A stretch of 64,000 bases of DNA from Comamonas flocculans (GTDB taxonomy: Bacteria; Pseudomonadota; Gammaproteobacteria; Burkholderiales; Burkholderiaceae_C). The position numbers were made by a program, and so were the translations under genes. Shown here piece by piece: positions 46,634-55,969 of the stretch; positions within the stretch are counted from its first letter, which is position 1, and each line of letters starts with the position of its first letter. The notes under the pieces were generated by a model. That model was not told the DNA's origin. It ran no database searches and was given only the letters and a program-made list of their open reading frames with translations. The stretch is taken from NCBI RefSeq assembly GCF_007954405.1, contig NZ_CP042344.1:1798001-1862000 (forward strand), in the 5' to 3' direction.

Positions 46634-47155
46634 ATGGCAAAGTTTCAACCCAAGATGCAAAACGACGAGCGCGACGACGGTCTGCGCGAGAAGATGATCG
46701 CGATCAACCGCGTCACCAAGGTCGTCAAGGGTGGTCGCATACTCGGTTTTGCCGCCCTGACCGTGGTCGGTGACGGCGATGGCCGCGTGGGCATGGGCAA
46801 GGGCAAGTCCAAGGAAGTGCCCTCGGCCGTGCAGAAGGCCATGGAAGAGGCGCGCCGGCGCATGGTCAAGGTGTCGCTCAAGAACGGCACCATCCACCAC
46901 AACGTGGTCGGCCGCCATGGCGCCGCCACGGTGATGATGGCACCGGCCCCCAAGGGCACCGGCATCATCGCCGGCGGCCCGATGCGCGCGGTCTTCGAGG
47001 TCATGGGCATCACCGACATCGTGGCCAAGAGCCACGGTTCGTCCAATCCCTACAACATGGTGCGCGCCACCTTCGACGCGCTGGCACGCTCCACGACGCC
47101 GGCGGAAATCGCCGCCAAGCGGGGCAAGTCGGTCGAAGACCTCTTCGCCGCCTGA
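46634..47155 (+). CDS. rpsE: 30S ribosomal protein S5
   Basis: The 173-residue protein has the double-stranded-RNA-like S5 motif [20 protein letters not shown] and [21 protein letters not shown]-terminal [16 protein letters not shown] sequence is seen as [16 protein letters not shown]5 acts in decoding accuracy and mRNA entry. It ends 26 bp before the rpmD start chosen here. Confidence 0.98.
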   Translation: MAKFQPKMQNDERDDGLREKMIAINRVTKVVKGGRILGFAALTVVGDGDGRVGMGKGKSKEVPSAVQKAMEEARRRMVKVSLKNGTIHHNVVGRHGAATVMMAPAPKGTGIIAGGPMRAVFEVMGITDIVAKSHGSSNPYNMVRATFDALARSTTPAEIAAKRGKSVEDLFAA

Positions 47156-47181
47156 TGCCGGCAACCGAATCGAGGCATACA

Positions 47182-47364
47182 GTGACTACACAGCAGACTC
47201 TCAAGGTGCAACTGGTACGCAGTCCCATAGGCACCAAGCAATCCCATCGCGACACTGTGCGCGGGCTGGGTCTACGCAAGCTCAACAGCGTGAGCGAGCT
47301 CAAGGACACGCCCGAGGTGCGCGGCATGATCAACAAGATCGCCTACCTGGTGAAGATTGTCTGA
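47182..47364 (+). CDS. rpmD: 50S ribosomal protein L30
   Basis: The 60-residue protein starts at GTG 47182, with GAGG upstream; an ATG at 47155 overlapping the rpsE stop would add nine residues not found in the family. [20 protein letters not shown] followed by LGLRKLN is the L30 signature. It is a small large-subunit protein absent from some lineages. rplO begins 10 bp later. Confidence 0.95.
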   Translation: MTTQQTLKVQLVRSPIGTKQSHRDTVRGLGLRKLNSVSELKDTPEVRGMINKIAYLVKIV

Positions 47365-47374
47365 AAGGTCGATC

Positions 47375-47806
47375 ATGAAACTCAATACCATCCAGCCCGC
47401 TGCCGGTGCCAAGCATGCGCCGCGTCGCGTAGGCCGCGGCATCGGCTCGGGCCTGGGCAAGACCGCAGGCCGTGGCCACAAGGGTCAGAAGTCGCGTTCC
47501 GGGGGCTTTCACAAGGTCGGCTTCGAAGGCGGCCAGATGCCGCTGCAACGCCGACTGCCCAAGCGCGGCTTCAAATCCGTTTCGCTCAAGTACAACGCTG
47601 AAGTCACCCTCGCCGCTCTGGAGCGCCTGGGCGCCGCCGAGGTCGATCTGCCCACGCTCAAGCAGGCCGGCCTCGTCGGCCAGATCGCGCGTGTGGTCAA
47701 GGTGATCAACAGCGGCAGCCTGAGCAAGGCCGTCAAGCTGACGGGCGTCGGTGCGACCGCAGGCGCAAAGGCGGCGATCGAAGCCGCCGGCGGCAGCGTC
47801 GCCTGA
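47375..47806 (+). CDS. rplO: 50S ribosomal protein L15
   Basis: The 143-residue protein has the Gly/Arg-rich N-terminus [20 protein letters not shown] and [20 protein letters not shown], the L15 signature. L15 is a late large-subunit assembly protein. The ATG at 47375 matches the family start; an earlier in-frame codon overlaps rpmD. secY follows 16 bp later. Confidence 0.98.
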   Translation: MKLNTIQPAAGAKHAPRRVGRGIGSGLGKTAGRGHKGQKSRSGGFHKVGFEGGQMPLQRRLPKRGFKSVSLKYNAEVTLAALERLGAAEVDLPTLKQAGLVGQIARVVKVINSGSLSKAVKLTGVGATAGAKAAIEAAGGSVA

Positions 47807-47822
47807 GGGGGCCGGGCGCATC

Positions 47823-49142
47823 GTGGCAACCAACGCGGCCCAGCTGGCAAAGACCGGCAAGTTCGGCGACCTGCGTCGCCGGCTGGTATTTCTGCTGCTC
47901 GCCCTGGTGGTCTATCGCATCGGCGCGCACATTCCCGTGCCCGGCATAGACCCGAACCAGCTCTCGCAGCTGTTCAACAGCCAGCAGGGCGGCATCCTCA
48001 ACCTGTTCAACATGTTCTCCGGCGGTGCGCTGGAGCGCTTCACCGTCTTCGCTCTGGGCATCATGCCCTACATCTCGGCGGCCATCATCATGCAGTTGAT
48101 GACCTACGTGATACCGACGTTCGAAGCCCTGAACAAGGAAGGCGAGTCGGGGCGGCGCAAGATCACCCAGTACACGCGCTACGGTACGCTTGGCCTGTGC
48201 CTGTTCCAGTCGCTGGGCATCGCCGTGGCGCTGGAGAGCACCCCCGGTCTGGTGATAGAGCCGGGCTTCAGCTTCCGCGTGACCGCAGTGGTCAGCCTGA
48301 CGGCGGGCTCCATGTTCCTCATGTGGCTGGGCGAGCAGATGACCGAGCGGGGGCTGGGCAACGGCATTTCGCTGCTGATCTTCGGCGGCATCGTTGCCGG
48401 ACTGCCGAGCGCGCTCGGCGGCCTGCTGGAGCTGGTACGCACGGGTGCCATGAGCATCATCATCTCGCTGTTCATCGTGGCGCTGGTGGTGTTGGTGACC
48501 TATTTCGTGGTGTACGTGGAGCGGGGCCAACGCAAGATCCTGGTCAACTATGCGCGCCGGCAGGTGGGCAACAAGGTCTATGGTGGCCAGTCCTCGCACC
48601 TGCCGCTGAAGCTGAACATGTCGGGCGTGATCCCGCCGATCTTCGCGTCGTCCATCATCCTGCTGCCCGCGACGGTGGTGAACTGGTTCAGCACCGGCGA
48701 ATCCATGCGCTGGCTCAAGGACCTGTCCAGCACGCTCACGCCGGGTTCGCCCATCTACGTGATGATGTATGCGGGCGCGATCATCTTCTTCTGCTTCTTC
48801 TACACGGCGCTGGTATTCAACAGCCGCGAGACGGCAGACAATCTCAAGAAGAGCGGCGCCTTCATTCCAGGCATCCGTCCGGGCGAAAACACCGCCAGGT
48901 ACATTGACAAGATCCTGCTGCGCCTGACCTTCGTCGGTGCCATCTATGTCACCCTGGTATGCCTGCTGCCGGAATTCCTGATCCTTCGCTACAACGTGCC
49001 GTTCTATTTTGGCGGCACCTCGCTGCTGATCATCGTGGTCGTGACCATGGACTTCATGTCCCAGGTGCAGAGCTACCTGATGAGCCAGCAGTACGAATCC
49101 TTGCTCAAGAAGGCGAATTTCCGCACCACCATCAATGGCTAG
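47823..49142 (+). CDS. secY: Preprotein translocase subunit SecY
   Basis: The 439-residue inner-membrane protein has ten transmembrane helices, from [20 protein letters not shown] to [20 protein letters not shown]. The plug-region residues ([20 protein letters not shown]) and TEYGLGNGIS-type [15 protein letters not shown] are present. It forms the SecYEG channel. The GTG start at 47823 gives normal length; a longer frame overlaps rplO. It is followed by a 125-bp gap in which infA, present in many relatives at this place, is not found. Confidence 0.97.
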   Translation: MATNAAQLAKTGKFGDLRRRLVFLLLALVVYRIGAHIPVPGIDPNQLSQLFNSQQGGILNLFNMFSGGALERFTVFALGIMPYISAAIIMQLMTYVIPTFEALNKEGESGRRKITQYTRYGTLGLCLFQSLGIAVALESTPGLVIEPGFSFRVTAVVSLTAGSMFLMWLGEQMTERGLGNGISLLIFGGIVAGLPSALGGLLELVRTGAMSIIISLFIVALVVLVTYFVVYVERGQRKILVNYARRQVGNKVYGGQSSHLPLKLNMSGVIPPIFASSIILLPATVVNWFSTGESMRWLKDLSSTLTPGSPIYVMMYAGAIIFFCFFYTALVFNSRETADNLKKSGAFIPGIRPGENTARYIDKILLRLTFVGAIYVTLVCLLPEFLILRYNVPFYFGGTSLLIIVVVTMDFMSQVQSYLMSQQYESLLKKANFRTTING

Positions 49143-49162
49143 CCTGATGGGAAGTGATCGTA

Positions 49163-49168
49163 TACAAT
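49163..49168 (+). promoter_or_regulatory. Possible internal -10 element before rpmJ
   Basis: TATACAAT gives a TACAAT -10 in the 125-bp secY-rpmJ gap, which otherwise holds no gene. No good -35 is seen, so an internal promoter for rpmJ-rpsM-rpsK-rpsD-rpoA-rplQ is only possible. Confidence 0.35.
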
Positions 49169-49267
49169 ACTCGGTTCTGCAAAACGCACAGGGCGGCAGG
49201 CCGGAGCGCTTTAGGAATCGGCGCGGCTCAAGGTGAGAGTGCCGTTCGCATTGCCCAGGAGAAAGAA

Positions 49268-49381
49268 ATGAGAGTGTCGGCTTCCGTAAAGAAGATTTGC
49301 CGCAACTGCAAGATCATCCGCCGCAAGGGTGTGGTGCGCGTGATCTGCAGCGACCAGCGCCACAAGCAGCGCCAAGGTTGA
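49268..49381 (+). CDS. rpmJ: 50S ribosomal protein L36
   Basis: The 37-residue protein ([20 protein letters not shown] at the start) carries the zinc ribbon Cys11, Cys14, Cys27 and His32 (ICSDQRH). This is the zinc-binding type of L36. GGAGAAAGAA precedes the ATG. It lies between secY and rpsM, as usual for the alpha operon. Confidence 0.96.
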   Translation: MRVSASVKKICRNCKIIRRKGVVRVICSDQRHKQRQG

Positions 49382-49402
49382 TTGAACGATTAGAGGACGC
49401 AA

Positions 49403-49768
49403 ATGGCTCGTATCGCTGGTATCAATATCCCGCCGCATCAGCACGCCGAAATCGGCCTGACGGCGATCTATGGCATCGGTCGCTCGCGCGCACGCAAGAT
49501 CTGCGACGCCTGCGCCATCGCCTACTCGACCAAGGTCAAGGACCTGACGGACGCCGATCTCGAGAAGATCCGCGACCAGCTGGCGCAGCTGACGCTCGAA
49601 GGCGACCTGCGTCGCGAAACCACGATGAACATCAAGCGCCTGATGGACATCGGGTGCTATCGCGGCATGCGCCACCGTCGCGGTCTGCCGGTGCGCGGCC
49701 AGCGCACCCGCACCAATGCGCGCACCCGCAAGGGCCCGCGCAAGGGCGCCGCAACGCTGAAGAAATAA
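49403..49768 (+). CDS. rpsM: 30S ribosomal protein S13
   Basis: The 121-residue protein opens [20 protein letters not shown] and contains the helix-hairpin-helix [14 protein letters not shown]. The C-terminal [20 protein letters not shown] is diagnostic. S13 is in the head of the 30S subunit and bridges to the 50S. It begins 21 bp after rpmJ. Confidence 0.98.
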   Translation: MARIAGINIPPHQHAEIGLTAIYGIGRSRARKICDACAIAYSTKVKDLTDADLEKIRDQLAQLTLEGDLRRETTMNIKRLMDIGCYRGMRHRRGLPVRGQRTRTNARTRKGPRKGAATLKK

Positions 49769-49785
49769 GGTATTGAAAGATCCAT

Positions 49786-50190
49786 ATGGCCAAATCTCCC
49801 TCCAGCAACGCCGCGCAGCGCGTACGCAAGAAGGTCCGCAAGAACGTCTCCGACGGCGTGGCCCACGTGCACGCCTCGTTCAACAACACCATCATCACGA
49901 TCACCGACCGCCAGGGCAACGCCCTGTCCTGGGCGTCCTCCGGTGGCCAGGGCTTCAAGGGTTCGCGCAAGTCCACGCCGTTTGCCGCGCAGGTGGCTTC
50001 GGAAATGGCCGGCCGTGCCGCAATGGAGCAGGGCATCAAGAACCTGGACGTGCAGATCAAGGGTCCCGGCCCCGGCCGTGATTCGTCGGTGCGCGCGCTT
50101 GGCGCCCTCGGCATTCGCATCACCTCGATTTCCGACGTGACCCCGGTGCCGCACAACGGCTGCCGCCCGCAGAAGCGCCGCCGCATCTGA
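49786..50190 (+). CDS. rpsK: 30S ribosomal protein S11
   Basis: The 134-residue protein contains [20 protein letters not shown] and [20 protein letters not shown] followed by QKRRRI, the complete S11 ends. S11 forms part of the mRNA exit platform. It begins 17 bp after rpsM. A 95-bp gap follows before rpsD, in which I see nothing clear. Confidence 0.98.
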   Translation: MAKSPSSNAAQRVRKKVRKNVSDGVAHVHASFNNTIITITDRQGNALSWASSGGQGFKGSRKSTPFAAQVASEMAGRAAMEQGIKNLDVQIKGPGPGRDSSVRALGALGIRITSISDVTPVPHNGCRPQKRRRI

Positions 50191-50285
50191 TTTTTCTCCC
50201 CTAAGCCCACCGCCACCCATCGCCTGGCGCGAAGGTGGCTCCTGCGGCCCGACCCGCAGCAGATCCCCCAATCAAGGAAACCCCC

Positions 50286-50909
50286 GTGGCACGCTACCTC
50301 GGCCCCAAGGCCAAACTCTCCCGCCGTGAAGGCACCGACCTGTTCCTCAAGAGCGCGCGTCGCTCGATTGCGGACAAGGCCAAGTTCGACTCCAAGCCGG
50401 GCCAGCACGGCCGCACCTCCGGCTCGCGCACCTCGGACTATGGCCTGCAGCTGCGCGAGAAGCAGAAGGTCAAGCGCATGTACGGCGTGCTGGAGAAGCA
50501 GTTCCGCCGCTACTTCGAAGAGGCCGAGCGCCGTCGCGGCAACACCGGTGCCAACCTGCTGTCGCTGCTCGAATCGCGCCTGGACAACGTGGTCTATCGC
50601 ATGGGCTTCGGCTCCACCCGCGCCGAGGCGCGCCAGCTCGTGTCGCACAAGGCGATCACGGTCAACGGCCAGTCGGTGAACATCGCTTCCTACCTCGTGA
50701 AGGAAGGCGACCAGATCGCGGTACGCGAGAAGTCCAAGAAGCAGGCGCGCATCGGCGAAGCGCTGCAGCTGGCCCAGCAGGTCGGCATCCCCGCCTGGGT
50801 GGAAGTGAATGCCGACAAGGTCGAGGGCGTTTTCAAGAAGGTGCCCGATCGCGACGAGTTCGGCGCAGACATCAATGAGTCGTTGATCGTCGAGTTGTAT
50901 TCGCGCTGA
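50286..50909 (+). CDS. rpsD: 30S ribosomal protein S4
   Basis: The 207-residue protein starts at GTG 50286, reading [20 protein letters not shown]. The S4 RNA-binding domain includes [20 protein letters not shown]. It lacks the zinc cysteines found in some S4 forms. S4 nucleates 30S assembly and, in E. coli, represses the alpha operon. A longer in-frame extension upstream is not typical of the family. GGAAA precedes the start. Confidence 0.97.
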   Translation: MARYLGPKAKLSRREGTDLFLKSARRSIADKAKFDSKPGQHGRTSGSRTSDYGLQLREKQKVKRMYGVLEKQFRRYFEEAERRRGNTGANLLSLLESRLDNVVYRMGFGSTRAEARQLVSHKAITVNGQSVNIASYLVKEGDQIAVREKSKKQARIGEALQLAQQVGIPAWVEVNADKVEGVFKKVPDRDEFGADINESLIVELYSR

Positions 50910-50943
50910 TCGCCAGTTCCGCAGGCATTTTGCAATCGTTCCA

Positions 50944-50963
50944 CACCGCGAGGCATCGCGGTG
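50944..50963 (+). other. Hairpin between rpsD and rpoA
   Basis: CACCGCGA-GGCA-TCGCGGTG forms a perfect 8-bp stem in the 112-bp rpsD-rpoA gap. No U tract follows, so it is not an intrinsic terminator. It could be an RNA processing or stability element. Confidence 0.45.
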
Positions 50964-51021
50964 CTGGCGCTTCATCAGCCTTACCGGTGTAACGAGCCGG
51001 GGGCATTGAGAGGAAGTCCGC

Positions 51022-52014
51022 ATGCAAACCAATTTGCTCAAACCCAAGACCATCAACGTCGAGCAGGTCAGTGCCAACCGTGCCAAGGTCGAGCTCGAAC
51101 CGTTCGAGCGCGGCTACGGGCATACGCTGGGCAACGCCATCCGCAGGGTTTTGCTGTCTTCCATGGATGGTTATGCGCCGACCGAGGTGTCGATTGCCGG
51201 CGTGGTGCATGAATACGCCGCCATCGACGGCGTGCAGGAAGATGTCATCAACATCCTGCTGAACCTCAAGGGCGTGGTGTTCAAGCTCTTCAATCGCGAC
51301 GAGGTCACGCTCTCCCTGCGCAAGGACGCCGAGGGCGTGGTCGTGGCCGGCGACATCCAGACGCCGCACGACGTCGAGATCATCAATCCCGAGCATCCGA
51401 TCGCCACGCTGTCGGCCGGCGGCAAGCTGGACATGCAGATCAAGGTTGAAAAGGGCCGTGGCTACGTCCCCGGCAACCAGCGCTGGCACGGGGACGAGCC
51501 CAACAAGACGATAGGGCGCATCGTGATGGATGCCTCCTTTTCGCCCATTCGCCGCGTCAGTTACACGGTCGAGAGCGCCCGCGTGGAGCAGCGCACCGAC
51601 CTGGACCGTCTGGTGCTCGACATCGAAACCAACGGCACGCTCACGGCCGAAGAGGCGGTGCGCACCTCGGCCAAGATCCTGGTCGAGCAGCTGGCGGTGT
51701 TCGCCCAGCTCGATGGCGGCGACCCCTTCGAGGCCGGCGCCTCCGCTGCGCGCACCGGCGCCGCCACCTTCGACCCGGTGTTGCTGCGCCCGGTCGACGA
51801 GCTCGAGCTCACCGTGCGCTCGGCCAACTGCCTCAAGGCCGAGAACATCTACTACATCGGCGACCTGATCCAGCGCACCGAAAACGAGCTGCTCAAGACC
51901 CCCAACCTGGGTCGCAAGTCGCTCAACGAGATCAAGGAAGTGCTCGCCTCGCGTGGCCTGACCCTGGGCATGCGCCTGGAAAACTGGCCGCCGGCAGGGC
52001 TTGAAAAGCGTTGA
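51022..52014 (+). CDS. rpoA: DNA-directed RNA polymerase subunit alpha
   Basis: The 330-residue protein has the alpha N-terminal dimerisation domain ([20 protein letters not shown]). The C-terminal domain (about 250-330) has [20 protein letters not shown] and [20 protein letters not shown], the DNA- and activator-binding surface. Length is standard. It lies between rpsD and rplQ with hairpin-containing gaps of 112 and 92 bp on each side. Confidence 0.98.
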   Translation: MQTNLLKPKTINVEQVSANRAKVELEPFERGYGHTLGNAIRRVLLSSMDGYAPTEVSIAGVVHEYAAIDGVQEDVINILLNLKGVVFKLFNRDEVTLSLRKDAEGVVVAGDIQTPHDVEIINPEHPIATLSAGGKLDMQIKVEKGRGYVPGNQRWHGDEPNKTIGRIVMDASFSPIRRVSYTVESARVEQRTDLDRLVLDIETNGTLTAEEAVRTSAKILVEQLAVFAQLDGGDPFEAGASAARTGAATFDPVLLRPVDELELTVRSANCLKAENIYYIGDLIQRTENELLKTPNLGRKSLNEIKEVLASRGLTLGMRLENWPPAGLEKR

Positions 52015-52023
52015 CTGAGAATC

Positions 52024-52043
52024 GGGCGGCACCTCTGCCGCCC
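52024..52043 (+). other. Hairpin between rpoA and rplQ
   Basis: GGGCGGCA-CCTC-TGCCGCCC forms an 8-bp perfect stem 10 bp after the rpoA stop. No U run follows. It may trim transcription or protect RNA ends between rpoA and rplQ. Confidence 0.45.
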
Positions 52044-52106
52044 AAGTGCCGCGGGAGGTACCTGATACGGCCCCCTGCATAACAAGCGTAAAGAAGGAAA
52101 AGCACC

Positions 52107-52496
52107 ATGCGTCACGGAAACGGACTGCGCAAACTCAACCGCACCAGCGCCCATCGCAAGGCCATGCTGCAGAACATGATGAACTCGCTCATCGAGCACG
52201 AGGCCATCAAGACCACTGTGCCCAAGGCCAAGGAACTGCGCCGCGTGGTCGAGCCCATGATCACCCTGGCACGCCAGGACACCGTGGCCAACCGCCGCCT
52301 TGCCTTTGCGCGTCTGCGCAACCGCGACAGCGTCACCAAACTGTTCACCGACCTGGGGCCGCGCTTCAAGGCCCGTCCGGGCGGCTACACCCGCATTCTG
52401 AAGATGGGTTTTCGTGTGGGCGACAACGCTCCCATGGCCTACGTGGAACTCGTGGACCGCGCAGCGCCCGCTTCCGGCGACGAAGCCAAGGCCTGA
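52107..52496 (+). CDS. rplQ: 50S ribosomal protein L17
   Basis: The 129-residue protein opens [20 protein letters not shown], the invariant L17 start, and contains [21 protein letters not shown]17 sits near the exit tunnel. It is the last protein gene of the operon. The initiator tRNA gene starts 25 bp after its stop and has its own -10 element. Confidence 0.98.
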   Translation: MRHGNGLRKLNRTSAHRKAMLQNMMNSLIEHEAIKTTVPKAKELRRVVEPMITLARQDTVANRRLAFARLRNRDSVTKLFTDLGPRFKARPGGYTRILKMGFRVGDNAPMAYVELVDRAAPASGDEAKA

Positions 52497-52504
52497 AACC
52501 CTGC

Positions 52505-52510
52505 TACAAT
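52505..52510 (+). promoter_or_regulatory. -10 element of the tRNA-fMet gene
   Basis: TACAAT lies 11 bp upstream of the mature tRNA 5' end, a good -10 match within a short gap after rplQ. No clear -35 is seen, as it would fall in the rplQ end. Confidence 0.5.
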
Positions 52511-52521
52511 AGCCAGCTTAC

Positions 52522-52598
<77 letters not shown>

Positions 52599-52627
52599 AT
52601 CAGATCAAGCGCCTCGCTTGAATTCGA

Positions 52628-52651
52628 AAGCCCACTTCGGTGGGCTTTTTT
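52628..52651 (+). terminator. Intrinsic terminator after tRNA-fMet
   Basis: AAGCCCAC-TTCG-GTGGGCTT followed by six Ts is a strong stem-loop with a UUCG tetraloop and U run. It closes the tRNA transcript and any read-through from the ribosomal operon. Confidence 0.93.
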
Positions 52652-52659
52652 GTGTCTGC

Positions 52660-52860
52660 GTGACCCGTCCTGCCCCGGTTGACACCTTTTTCTGCCAGGA
52701 AGGAAGGTCTCATGGAATCAAGGACCAAGCGCATGCAGTGGGGACTACAGCCCGGCTTTTAAGCGGGCCGCTGTGGCTCGTCGCGTACTGCGCATCTCAG
52801 CCCTGTCCGGAGCTGGGGACTTGCACCATGTGTTGGGACACGAGCAGAGAGCGGGCTTCA
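52660..52860 (+). mobile_element. Decayed transposase start, probable insertion-sequence remnant
   Basis: AAGGAAGG precedes an ATG at 52712 (MESRTKRMQW). Removing one G from the GGGG run at 52739-52742 lets it continue as DYSPAFKRAAVARRVLR, which resembles the N-terminus of IS3-type OrfA proteins. It then degenerates. No complete inverted repeats or target duplication were found. The following bases to about 53110 show no gene, only a weak terminator-like stem (53089-53108). Confidence 0.4.
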
Positions 52861-53088
52861 GCCGCCGCCGGAACCATCAGTGCCGTGGCGCCCCCGGAAA
52901 GATCTTCACGGCCGGGTTTCCTGCCGCGCGAGGCCGAAAGGACGTCAGTTAGCTCTGCGGCAGCCCTTCAAGGGGCCGTCACATGACCCGGTTGCAGGCC
53001 AAGGCCGGTGTCCTTGCGCGTTCGATGCCTGGCGACCTTGCAGCAGAAGAAGGGGGCGCCGCAACCCGCTGCGACGATTGTTGGCCTC

Positions 53089-53108
53089 CCCGCTCCTGCG
53101 GGTGTTTT
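53089..53108 (+). terminator. Weak terminator-like stem
   Basis: CCCGC-TCCT-GCGGG followed by TGTTTT lies just upstream of the FNR-like box. It may insulate the hemerythrin gene from upstream transcription. Confidence 0.4.
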
Positions 53109-53113
53109 GCTTC

Positions 53114-53155
53114 TTGACATGGATCATGGTCTTCGCACAGGCTGCTCGCCATACT
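53114..53155 (+). promoter_or_regulatory. FNR/Anr/Dnr-type promoter of the hemerythrin gene
   Basis: TTGAC-ATGG-ATCAT (53114-53127) matches the FNR-family box at eight of ten positions. CATACT (53150-53155) can serve as -10. With an RNA start near 53162 the box is centred at -41.5, the class II activator position. Confidence 0.5.
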
Positions 53156-53186
53156 GACGCTTTGCACACACTTTCGGGGCCTTGCC

Positions 53187-53786
53187 ATGGAGCCGGTTGC
53201 CTTGCGCATCATTTGTGAAGAGCATTTTTCCATTGCTGCCGTGCTGCGCTCGCTGCGCATGATGCTCAAGCGCGGCCCCGAAGACGATCCGCAGGCGTTC
53301 TTCGACGCCATGCGGGCGATGCTGTTCTACATCGACGAGGTACCCGAGCAAGACCACCACCCCAAGGAGTCCCGCTTCCTGTTTGCGCCCTTGCTCGCAC
53401 GGGCGCCTGAGCATGTGCCCCTGCTCGAGCGGCTCGAGCGCGAGCACCTGGACGGCGAGCGCACGGTGCGCGAACTGCAGCACCAGCTGCTGGCCTGGGA
53501 GCTGATGGGCGAAGGGCGGCGCCCGGCGTTTACCCAGGCGCTCAACAGCTACATCACCTTTTACCTCGAGCACATGCGGCTGGAAGAGACCCTGATCCTC
53601 CCCGCGGCGAACAAGGTTCTCACGGCGGAGGATTGGGCGCGCATCGACGAGGCTTTCATGGCCAACCAGGATCCGCTCGGAGGCGACGCCTATCGTTCGC
53701 CGGAGCACGAGCGGCTGTTCCAGCGCATCGTGCACTGCACACCCAGCCCGATAGGCCTGCGCCAGGAGCTGGCTGCGGCCCGGTGA
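53187..53786 (+). CDS. Hemerythrin-domain protein
   Basis: The 199-residue all-helical protein carries the di-iron pattern of bacterial hemerythrin domains. His lies in ICEEHFSI, then YIDEVPEQDHHPKESRFLF, then REHLDGERTV and finally YITFYLEHMRLEETLILP. This places His/Glu ligands in four helices. Such proteins bind O2 or NO or help repair iron-sulfur centres. An FNR-like box upstream suggests low-oxygen or nitric-oxide control. It is convergent with the phosphatase gene, with a 110-bp gap. The ribosome site is weak. Confidence 0.88.
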   Translation: MEPVALRIICEEHFSIAAVLRSLRMMLKRGPEDDPQAFFDAMRAMLFYIDEVPEQDHHPKESRFLFAPLLARAPEHVPLLERLEREHLDGERTVRELQHQLLAWELMGEGRRPAFTQALNSYITFYLEHMRLEETLILPAANKVLTAEDWARIDEAFMANQDPLGGDAYRSPEHERLFQRIVHCTPSPIGLRQELAAAR

Positions 53787-53896
53787 CCTCGTGCATCGTC
53801 CGGTGCTGGCGCCGACGTGCAGCCTCTCGACAGGGCACAGGCCGTGGCCGATGCAATACCTGCGGCGTCCGGCGCTGAAGCGCCGCAAAGTTTTCT

Positions 53897-55969
53897 TCAA
53901 CCCGCAGGCGCTTCCTGGCCGCCGCCTGCGCCGCCTGTCGCACCCAGATACCGTACGGCAACCACGGTGATGTCGTCGGCTTGCGCCGCGCCAGACTCGA
54001 AGTCGCGCACCGCCTGCAGGATGTCCTGCGGCAAGGCCCGGGCCTTGGCGCTGCGGGCGCTGACCGCCTGCACCAGCCGCGGCTCGCCAAACAGCTCGCC
54101 GGCGGCGTTCGCCGCTTCGGTCACGCCGTCGGTGTACAGCAGCAGGGTGTCGCCCCGCGCCATTGCCAGCGTCCCCGGTTTGAAGGGCATGCCTTCCACC
54201 ACCGCCAGCGCAATGTTCTGGCCCTGCGGCAGCATCTGCACCTCGCCGCCCGAACGCAGCAGCAGCGGCGGGTTGTGCCCGCCGTTGACGTAATCCAGAC
54301 GGCCTGTGTCCAGGTCCAGCACGCCGAGGAAGGTGGTGACGAACATCATCTGCTCGTTCTCCGCGCAGAGCCGGTCGTTCAGCCTGGCCATGATGTCGGC
54401 GGGCTCGCGCAGGAACTGCGCGATGCTCTTGAGCAGCGTGCGTGAAATCGCCATGAAGAAGGCCGCCGGTATGCCCTTGCCCGAAACGTCGGCGATCACC
54501 AGCGCCAGGCGGTTGTCCTCCAGCAGGAAGTAGTCGTAGAAGTCCCCCCCCACCTCCTTGGCAGGAATCATCAGCGACGAGACGTGGACCGCTCCGGTCT
54601 CGGGCTCGGTGCGTGGCAGGATGGACAGCTGCATGGTGCGCGCAATCTCCAGCTCCTGGCGCAGGCTGATCAAGACCTCCTGTTCGGCCATGGCCTTGCG
54701 CAGGCGCTTGAGCAGGTCGATCAGCCTGTCCTGCTGGCTCACCACCAGCCCGGACAGGCGCCCCAGCGTATTGGCCAGGCCGGCCAGGGCGTTGTCGTCT
54801 TCGGTGTCCTGCACGGGCTCCAGCGCGGCCAGCACTTCGGTGCGCGATTCTTCATCCAGGCTGCCCGCGAGCTGGCGCAGTTCGCGGCGTATCAAGCGCT
54901 CCTGCTGCTGTCGCACGCGCCCGCGTTCGTCGCGCAGCATGCGCAGGTTGATCATCTCGCCGCGCAGCGCCGCCACGCCGCGCGCGATCTGCCCGGCTTC
55001 GTCGGGCAACTCCTGGTCGTCTTCATCGGGCGCGGCGCGCAGGTCGCCCTGAGCCAGCGCGCGCAGCACGCCGACGGAGCGATCCAGCGGCCGCAAGGCC
55101 CGGCGCAGGACGAAGGACAGCGCAAAGCCCAGCAGCCCGATCAGCAGCACGATGCCTGCCACGGCCAGCGCCTGCATGCGCCGGTCGATGCTGCGCTGGG
55201 CGGTGGTATCCCAGACGGAGAGCAGCGACCCTATGGGCCGCCCGTCGGGCCCGATCAGCGGCAGGGTCGCCGTGAGCCAATGGCGGCCGCTGGCGCTCTG
55301 GCCCTCCAGCACCCGGGCGTGGCGCACGGTCTGCGCCAGACCTTCGGCTTGCGCGAGGCCCACCTGCGTTCCTGTCACCTCGCGTCCGCGCAGGTTGACG
55401 ACGAAGCTCTCGCCCTCTATCGCATGCGCCATCTGCGGCAGCAGCTCGCTCAGGTCCTGCCCCAGGGCGAGCACGCCGCGCGCGCCCGTCGGGCCAAAGC
55501 TTTGCGTGGCCACCAGGTAATAAAGCTCGCGCGAAGCCTGGCTCAAACCCAGCAGCGGTGCGCTGCCTGAAAGCGCACGGCTGAGCCAGCCGGCATCGAC
55601 CATCGCGTCTTGCAGCAGGCTGCTCGAACTCGACTGCACCAGAGCCCTTTGTTCGTCGAACCAGTCGGCGCGCCAACCCGGGTGTTGCTCCAGCAGCGGA
55701 CGCACCAGGGCGTTGAGCGCCTGCCTGTCCCTGGCCTGCCAGGCGCGCTCCAGCGACGCCTGTTGCAGGGTGGCCGCGACGCCGGCGCGCAGGGCCGCGC
55801 CCGATTCGTCCTGCAGTCGGCTCCAGGCGATGGATTGCGATTGCAGCAACACCCCATGGTAGCGCTCGCTCAAGACCCGATCACGCTGCCAGGCGATTGC
55901 GCCCACCATCAACGCCAGCGCCATGGCGGCGATCAGGGCCAGCAAGGTGATGCGTGTTCTAAGCGGCAT
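53897..55969 (-). CDS. Membrane-anchored SpoIIE/RsbU-type PP2C phosphatase
   Basis: The 690-residue protein has a transmembrane segment at 9-28 and a periplasmic region to about 268. A second membrane segment near 270-290, a HAMP linker (RALRPLDRSVGVLRALAQGD), a coiled-coil stretch and a SpoIIE-type PP2C domain (about 440-680) follow. All metal-binding aspartates are visible: GGDFYDYF, IADVSGKGIPAA, LLYTDGVTEA and QADDITVVAV. Such phosphatases dephosphorylate anti-sigma antagonists in partner switching; Bordetella BtrU plays this role for type III secretion. It overlaps the preceding gene by 11 bp and is last in the train. No RsbW/RsbV-like partner gene lies in the window. Confidence 0.9.
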   Translation of the reverse strand: MPLRTRITLLALIAAMALALMVGAIAWQRDRVLSERYHGVLLQSQSIAWSRLQDESGAALRAGVAATLQQASLERAWQARDRQALNALVRPLLEQHPGWRADWFDEQRALVQSSSSSLLQDAMVDAGWLSRALSGSAPLLGLSQASRELYYLVATQSFGPTGARGVLALGQDLSELLPQMAHAIEGESFVVNLRGREVTGTQVGLAQAEGLAQTVRHARVLEGQSASGRHWLTATLPLIGPDGRPIGSLLSVWDTTAQRSIDRRMQALAVAGIVLLIGLLGFALSFVLRRALRPLDRSVGVLRALAQGDLRAAPDEDDQELPDEAGQIARGVAALRGEMINLRMLRDERGRVRQQQERLIRRELRQLAGSLDEESRTEVLAALEPVQDTEDDNALAGLANTLGRLSGLVVSQQDRLIDLLKRLRKAMAEQEVLISLRQELEIARTMQLSILPRTEPETGAVHVSSLMIPAKEVGGDFYDYFLLEDNRLALVIADVSGKGIPAAFFMAISRTLLKSIAQFLREPADIMARLNDRLCAENEQMMFVTTFLGVLDLDTGRLDYVNGGHNPPLLLRSGGEVQMLPQGQNIALAVVEGMPFKPGTLAMARGDTLLLYTDGVTEAANAAGELFGEPRLVQAVSARSAKARALPQDILQAVRDFESGAAQADDITVVAVRYLGATGGAGGGQEAPAG

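Noticed and set aside
47155..47181. ATG overlapping the rpsE stop as the rpmD start
   Set aside because: It would add nine residues not found in L30; the GTG at 47182 has a ribosome site and gives the family length of 60.
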